From Streptomonospora mangrovi (GTDB lineage: Bacteria; Actinomycetota; Actinomycetes; Streptosporangiales; Streptosporangiaceae): a DNA stretch of 64,000 nt. The notes beneath the pieces are model-generated. The model did no database searches. It saw only the letters and a program-made list of their open reading frames with translations, and was not told where the DNA came from. Positions within the stretch are counted from its first letter, which is position 1. Each line of letters starts with the position of its first letter. The position numbers were made by a program, and so were the translations under genes. Positions 60,512-64,000 of the stretch are shown one piece after another. The stretch spans positions 207,016 to 271,015 of the forward strand of contig NZ_JAJAQC010000004.1 of NCBI RefSeq assembly GCF_027604915.1, given 5' to 3'.

Positions 60512-61537
60512 ATGAGAATCGCCATCCTCGGCGCGGGCGCCATCGGCGCCTACGCCGGAGCGGCCCTGCACCGCGGCGGGGCCGAGGTCCACCTCATCGC
60601 CCGCGGCGCCCACCTGGAGGCCCTGCGCGCCGAGGGCGTGCGCGTGCTCAGCCCCCGCGGCGACTTCACCGCCCGCCCCAACGCCACCGCCGACCCCCGC
60701 GAGGTCGGCCCGGTCGACATCGTCTTCCTGGGGCTCAAGGCCCAGCACTACGCCTCCTGCGGCCCGATGCTGCGCCCGCTGATGGGGCCGGGCACCGGCG
60801 TGGTCGCCGCGCAGAACGGGATCCCCTGGTGGTACTTCCACGGGGTGGACGGCCCCTTCGCCGGGCGGCGGGTGGAGACCGTGGACCCCGGCGGCGCGGT
60901 CAGCCGGGCCATCCCCGTCGAGCGCGCCATCGGCTGCGTGGTCTACGCCGCCACCGAGATCGCCGCGCCCGGTGTCATCCACCACCTGGAGGGCACCCGG
61001 TTCTCCATCGGCGAGCCCGACGGCTCGGACTCCGCGCGCTGCCGCGACTTCGCCGAGGCGATGCGGGCCGGCGGCCTCAAGTGCCCGGTGGAGCCCGACC
61101 TGCGCGAGGACATCTGGGTCAAGCTGATGGGCAACATCACCTTCAACCCGCTCAGCGCGCTGACCCGCTCGACCATGGCGCAGATCTGCCGCGACCGCTC
61201 CACCCGCGAACTGGCGCTGACGATGATGCGCGAGACGCTGGAGGTGGCCGGGCGGCTGGGCGTGCGCACCGACGTCTCGGTGGAGCGCCGCCTGGCCGGG
61301 GCCGAGCGCGCCGGCGACCACCGCACCTCCACCCTGCACGACGTCGAGCGCGGCCGGCCCATGGAGCTGGACGTCCTGCTCACCGCCGTCATCGAACTGG
61401 CCGACCTGACCGGCGCCGAGGTGCCCACCCTGCGCACGGTCGACGCCATCGCCCGGCTGCTCAACGCCCGCCTGCTGGACGGCAGCGTGGCCGCCGGACT
61501 CGACGCCGCCCGCACCGCGCCCGCCACGGCGGCCTGA
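60512..61537 (+). CDS. 2-dehydropantoate 2-reductase-like protein (PanE/ApbA family)
   Basis: 341 aa. The Rossmann start is MRIAILGAGAIGAYAGAAL (GxGxxG at 8-13), followed by VDIVFLGLKAQHY near 70 and VVAAQNGIPWWYFHG near 103. The C-terminal helical domain contains REDIWVKLMGNITFNPLSALTRSTMAQI near 207, with the catalytic Lys and a conserved Asn, and RPMELDVLLTAVIELA near 290. PanE paralogues outside pantothenate synthesis reduce various 2-oxo or 3-oxo acids with NADPH. The neighbourhood (FCD regulator, molybdoenzyme) argues for a catabolic role rather than vitamin B5. ATG 60512 has GGAG seven bases upstream. Confidence 0.82.
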   Translation: MRIAILGAGAIGAYAGAALHRGGAEVHLIARGAHLEALRAEGVRVLSPRGDFTARPNATADPREVGPVDIVFLGLKAQHYASCGPMLRPLMGPGTGVVAAQNGIPWWYFHGVDGPFAGRRVETVDPGGAVSRAIPVERAIGCVVYAATEIAAPGVIHHLEGTRFSIGEPDGSDSARCRDFAEAMRAGGLKCPVEPDLREDIWVKLMGNITFNPLSALTRSTMAQICRDRSTRELALTMMRETLEVAGRLGVRTDVSVERRLAGAERAGDHRTSTLHDVERGRPMELDVLLTAVIELADLTGAEVPTLRTVDAIARLLNARLLDGSVAAGLDAARTAPATAA

Positions 61538-61633
61538 GCGGCGACCCGCCCCGACCCGGGCGCCGACTCCCCCGCAGCACCCTGCCCCGCCGCGCACCCG
61601 TCCGGCCGCGCCCTTGCCCGCCGCCGCGACGGC

Positions 61634-61650
61634 GCATACTGTAGACAATA
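61634..61650 (+). promoter_or_regulatory. GntR operator candidate, site 3
   Basis: GCATACTGTAGACAATA, about 120 bases before the molybdoenzyme start. It shares GCATACTGTA-ACAA with site 2. An adjacent CAATATTG palindrome (61645-61652) and an AT-rich stretch suggest that the promoter is here. Confidence 0.6.
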
Positions 61651-61768
61651 TTGAGCAATCTCGGGTAGTGCAGAATCAGCAGCACCGCGTAGTGCGGCGC
61701 TCTCCCAGCGTTTCCCCGCGCGGCTGACGAACCGCAGTGGCCATGAGACCCCAAGCGAGGCCGACACC

Positions 61769-63739
61769 ATGCGATCGAAGGACCATCCGCCCGGCAGCTA
61801 CGAACGGCTCACCCGGCCCCTGGTGCGGGAGAACGGCGAACTCCGCCCCGCCTCGTGGGACGAGGCGCTCGACCGCGCCGCCGCCGGCTTCTCCGCCGCC
61901 GTCGACACCCACGGCCCCAACGCGTTCGGGATGCTCTCCTGCGCCCGGGCCACCAACGAGATGAACTTCATGGCCCAGAAGTTCACCCGCGTCGTCATGG
62001 GCACCAACAACGTCGACTCCTGCAACCGCACCTGCCACGCCCCGAGCGTGGCCGGGCTGGCGGCGGCCTTCGGCTCGGGCGGGGGCACCTCCTCCTACGC
62101 CGAGGTCGAGGACACCGACCTGATCGTGGTGTGGGGCGGCAACCCCCGCTTCGCGCACCCGATCTTCTTCCAGCACGTCCTCAAGGGCGTGCACCGGGGC
62201 GCCCGGCTGTTCGTGGTGGACCCCCGCCGGACCTCCTCGGCGCAGTGGGCCGACCGCTGGCTGGGCCTCAACGTGGGCACCGACATCCCGCTGGCCCACG
62301 CCATCGGCCGCGAGATCATCCACGCCGGCCTGGCCAACGACACCTTCATCCGCCGCGGCACCACCGGCTTCGAGGAGTACCGCGAACTGGTGGAGCCCTG
62401 GACCCTGGCGGCGGCCGAGGCCGAGACCGGGGTGCCCGCCGAGGCCATCCGCGAACTGGCGCACGCCTACGCCACCGCCGAGCGCGCCCAGCTGTGCTGG
62501 ACGCTGGGCATCACCGAGCACCACAACGCCACCGACAACGTCAAGGCGCTCATCAACCTGTCGCTGCTCACCGGGCACGTGGGCCGCCACGGCTCGGGCC
62601 TGCAACCGCTGCGCGGGCAGAACAACGTGCAGGGCGGCGGCGACATGGGCGCCATCCCCGACCGGCTGGCCGGGTTCCAGGACATCCTCGACCCCCAGGT
62701 GCGGGCGCGCTTCGAGGCCGCCTGGGACACCACCATCCAGCCGAGCAAGGGCCGCACCCTGACCCAGATGTTCGAGGCGATGGACGAGGGCGAACTGAAG
62801 GCCCTCTACGTCATCGGCGAGAACCCGGTGCAGTCCGAGCCCGAGACCCACACCACCACCCGCCGGCTCGGGCGGCTGGACCACCTGGTGGTGCAGGACA
62901 TCTTCCTGACCCGCACGGCCGAACTGGCCGACGTGGTGCTGCCCGCCAGCGCCTCGTGGTGCGAGTCCGACGGCACCTTCACCAACAGCGAGCGGCGCGT
63001 GCAACTGGTCCGCAAGGCGCTGGACCCGCCGCCCGGCGCGCGCGACGACATCGAGATCCTGTGCGACCTGGCCGAGCGGCTGGGCCACCCCTGGCGCCGG
63101 CCCAGCGCCGAGGAGGTGTGGGACGAACTGCGCTCGCTCTCGCCCATCCACCGCGGCATGAGCTACGAGCGGCTGGCGCGGTTGCAGGGCATCCAGTGGC
63201 CGTGCTACTCCGAGGACAGCCTGGAGCCGACCTACCTGCACGCCCGCCTGTGGTCGGAGGACCCCGAGGAGCGCGGCCGGCCGGCCCCGTTCGGGATCGT
63301 GGGCCACTCGCCGCCGGTGGACCTGCTGGACGACGACTACCCGTTCCGGCTCACCACCGGCCGGCGCCTGGACGACTACAACACCGGCGTGCAGACCAGC
63401 GGCTTCTCCTCCCCGCTGCGGCGGGGCGAGACCCTGGACATCTCCCCCGAGGACGCCGCGCGCCTGGGCCTGGCCGAGGGCGAGATCGTGCGGGTGTCCT
63501 CGCGGCGCGGCTCGGTGCTGGTGCCGGTGGCGATCAGCACCGCGATGCGGGAGGGGCTGGTCTTCATGACCTTCCACTTCCCCGACCAGGTCGACACCCA
63601 ACTGCTCACCATCGACGCCACCGACCCGGTCGCCGGCACCGCCGAGTACAAGGCCGCCGCCGTGCGCATCGAGAAGGTGGACGAGGCCGAGCGCTCCGCC
63701 GCCGGCGCGGCGCCGGTGTCGGTGCACGCCGCCCCCTGA
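61769..63739 (+). CDS. formate-dehydrogenase-like molybdopterin oxidoreductase lacking the N-terminal Fe-S domain
   Basis: 656 aa, FdhF-like alpha subunit. It begins at RLTRPLVRENGELRPASWDEAL, the point just after the [4Fe-4S] domain of normal FdhF (about 715 aa), and no CxxCxxxC motif precedes it. The Mo-ligand region is NNVDSCNRTCHAPSVAG with Cys89-His90, equivalent to Sec/Cys-His of formate dehydrogenases. LRGQNNVQGGGDMGAIPD near residue 288 carries the conserved Arg. The bis-MGD-binding C-terminal domain is TTGRRLDDYNTGVQT near 530 and FMTFHFPDQVDTQLLTID near 606. ATG 61769 has GAGG about eight bases upstream. Electron partner and substrate are unknown. Confidence 0.85.
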   Translation: MRSKDHPPGSYERLTRPLVRENGELRPASWDEALDRAAAGFSAAVDTHGPNAFGMLSCARATNEMNFMAQKFTRVVMGTNNVDSCNRTCHAPSVAGLAAAFGSGGGTSSYAEVEDTDLIVVWGGNPRFAHPIFFQHVLKGVHRGARLFVVDPRRTSSAQWADRWLGLNVGTDIPLAHAIGREIIHAGLANDTFIRRGTTGFEEYRELVEPWTLAAAEAETGVPAEAIRELAHAYATAERAQLCWTLGITEHHNATDNVKALINLSLLTGHVGRHGSGLQPLRGQNNVQGGGDMGAIPDRLAGFQDILDPQVRARFEAAWDTTIQPSKGRTLTQMFEAMDEGELKALYVIGENPVQSEPETHTTTRRLGRLDHLVVQDIFLTRTAELADVVLPASASWCESDGTFTNSERRVQLVRKALDPPPGARDDIEILCDLAERLGHPWRRPSAEEVWDELRSLSPIHRGMSYERLARLQGIQWPCYSEDSLEPTYLHARLWSEDPEERGRPAPFGIVGHSPPVDLLDDDYPFRLTTGRRLDDYNTGVQTSGFSSPLRRGETLDISPEDAARLGLAEGEIVRVSSRRGSVLVPVAISTAMREGLVFMTFHFPDQVDTQLLTIDATDPVAGTAEYKAAAVRIEKVDEAERSAAGAAPVSVHAAP

Positions 63740-63749
63740 CCGGCCCGGA

Positions 63750-63820
63750 GGCCGCCGCCGGGTCCGCCCGGCGGCGGCCGGCGCGGTCCCGCGCCGCGGG
63801 CAGGCCGCGCGGGACCGCGC
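63750..63820 (+). terminator. two consecutive terminator hairpins after molybdoenzyme gene
   Basis: First hairpin: GGCCGCCGCCGGG / CCCGGCGGCGGCC with loop TCCG (63750-63779). Second: GCGCGGTCCCGCG / CGCGGGACCGCGC with a 14-base loop (63781-63820). Both stems are perfect 13-bp duplexes. Confidence 0.7.
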
Positions 63821-63960
63821 ACCGTGCCGGAGGTGTGCGGCCGGTGCCGTAACCCCCCAGTCCCGCCGCGACCGGCGGCCGGAGCCGCACGGTTCCGGCC
63901 GCGCCTTCGGGTGCGCTGTTCGCCACCCGGCACCCGAGGGCGCGGTCGCGGACGCGCGGC

Positions 63961-64000
63961 GGTGGGTGGCCGGGGACGCCCGACGTCCCGGCCACCCACC
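63961..64000. terminator. long hairpin at window end
   Basis: GGTGGGTGGCCGGGG-ACG pairs with CGTCCCGGCCACCCACC (17 bp with one bulged G). It is probably the terminator of a gene arriving from the right, beyond the window. 63821-63960 shows no gene. Confidence 0.5.

Overview
The window is chromosomal DNA of a very GC-rich actinomycete. Coding is dense and strongly biased to G/C at third codon positions, GTG starts are frequent, and several families are typically actinobacterial (DUF1876, DUF1918, TIGR03086, DUF2795, MHYT). The style resembles Nocardiopsaceae (Nocardiopsis or Streptomonospora type), but nothing seen fixes the genus. No rRNA, tRNA, phage, transposase or CRISPR array is visible. 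Most of the window is ordinary core and accessory metabolism in short operons on both strands.

Layout. 1-900 has no credible gene. 0.9-4.1 kb: MHYT membrane protein, FhuF-like Fe-S protein, then a bicovalent flavin oxidase. 4.1-4.2 kb: a C/G homopolymer tract that corrupts the 3' end of a DUF2795 gene. 4.7-10 kb: MntR-type repressor, an error-prone DnaE2-type polymerase behind a LexA/SOS box, and a metallophosphoesterase. 10-16 kb: a ROK regulator divergent from an overlapping Entner-Doudoroff operon (edd-glk-eda). 16-24.5 kb: fused PabAB, small enzymes, two GNATs, and a large acyltransferase-SGNH membrane protein. 24.8-29.6 kb: methyltransferase, arginase-like protein, CxxC mini-protein, acyltransferase and AMP-binding enzyme, in a stretch whose plus strand is C-rich at wobble sites whichever strand the gene is on.

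29.7-36.4 kb: pterin dehydratase, a broken phosphotransferase pseudogene, a membrane protein carrying only a kinase N-lobe divergent from a MoxR-DUF58-VWA operon, then HAD and double-Nudix enzymes. 36.5-45 kb: APC permease, DUF1918-DUF1876 pair, SDR behind a TetR-type palindrome, two RNA/small-molecule methyltransferases, a CNNM/CorC pair and an EamA exporter. 45-50.5 kb: ohrR-ohr peroxide module, a MarR gene, bL31B behind a Zur-like box, and a three-part membrane protein with a kinase-like middle. 50.8-55 kb: an ALDH7-type dehydrogenase divergent from a pyroglutamyl-peptidase-like protein, and small proteins. 55.2-59.3 kb: orphan LuxR response regulator, ATP-grasp ligase and S15/CocE hydrolase. 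59.4-63.7 kb: FadR-type GntR regulator, PanE-like reductase and a formate-dehydrogenase-like molybdoenzyme lacking its Fe-S domain, linked by three copies of one operator-like motif.

The best candidates for undescribed biology are the GntR/PanE/molybdoenzyme regulon, the ATP-grasp plus S15 hydrolase pair, the kinase-N-lobe membrane protein facing the MoxR operon, and a structured element at 50.6 kb. Recurrent TANNNT hexamers 6-8 nt before start codons indicate frequent leaderless transcription. All family assignments rest on motifs and remembered family features, with no database search.
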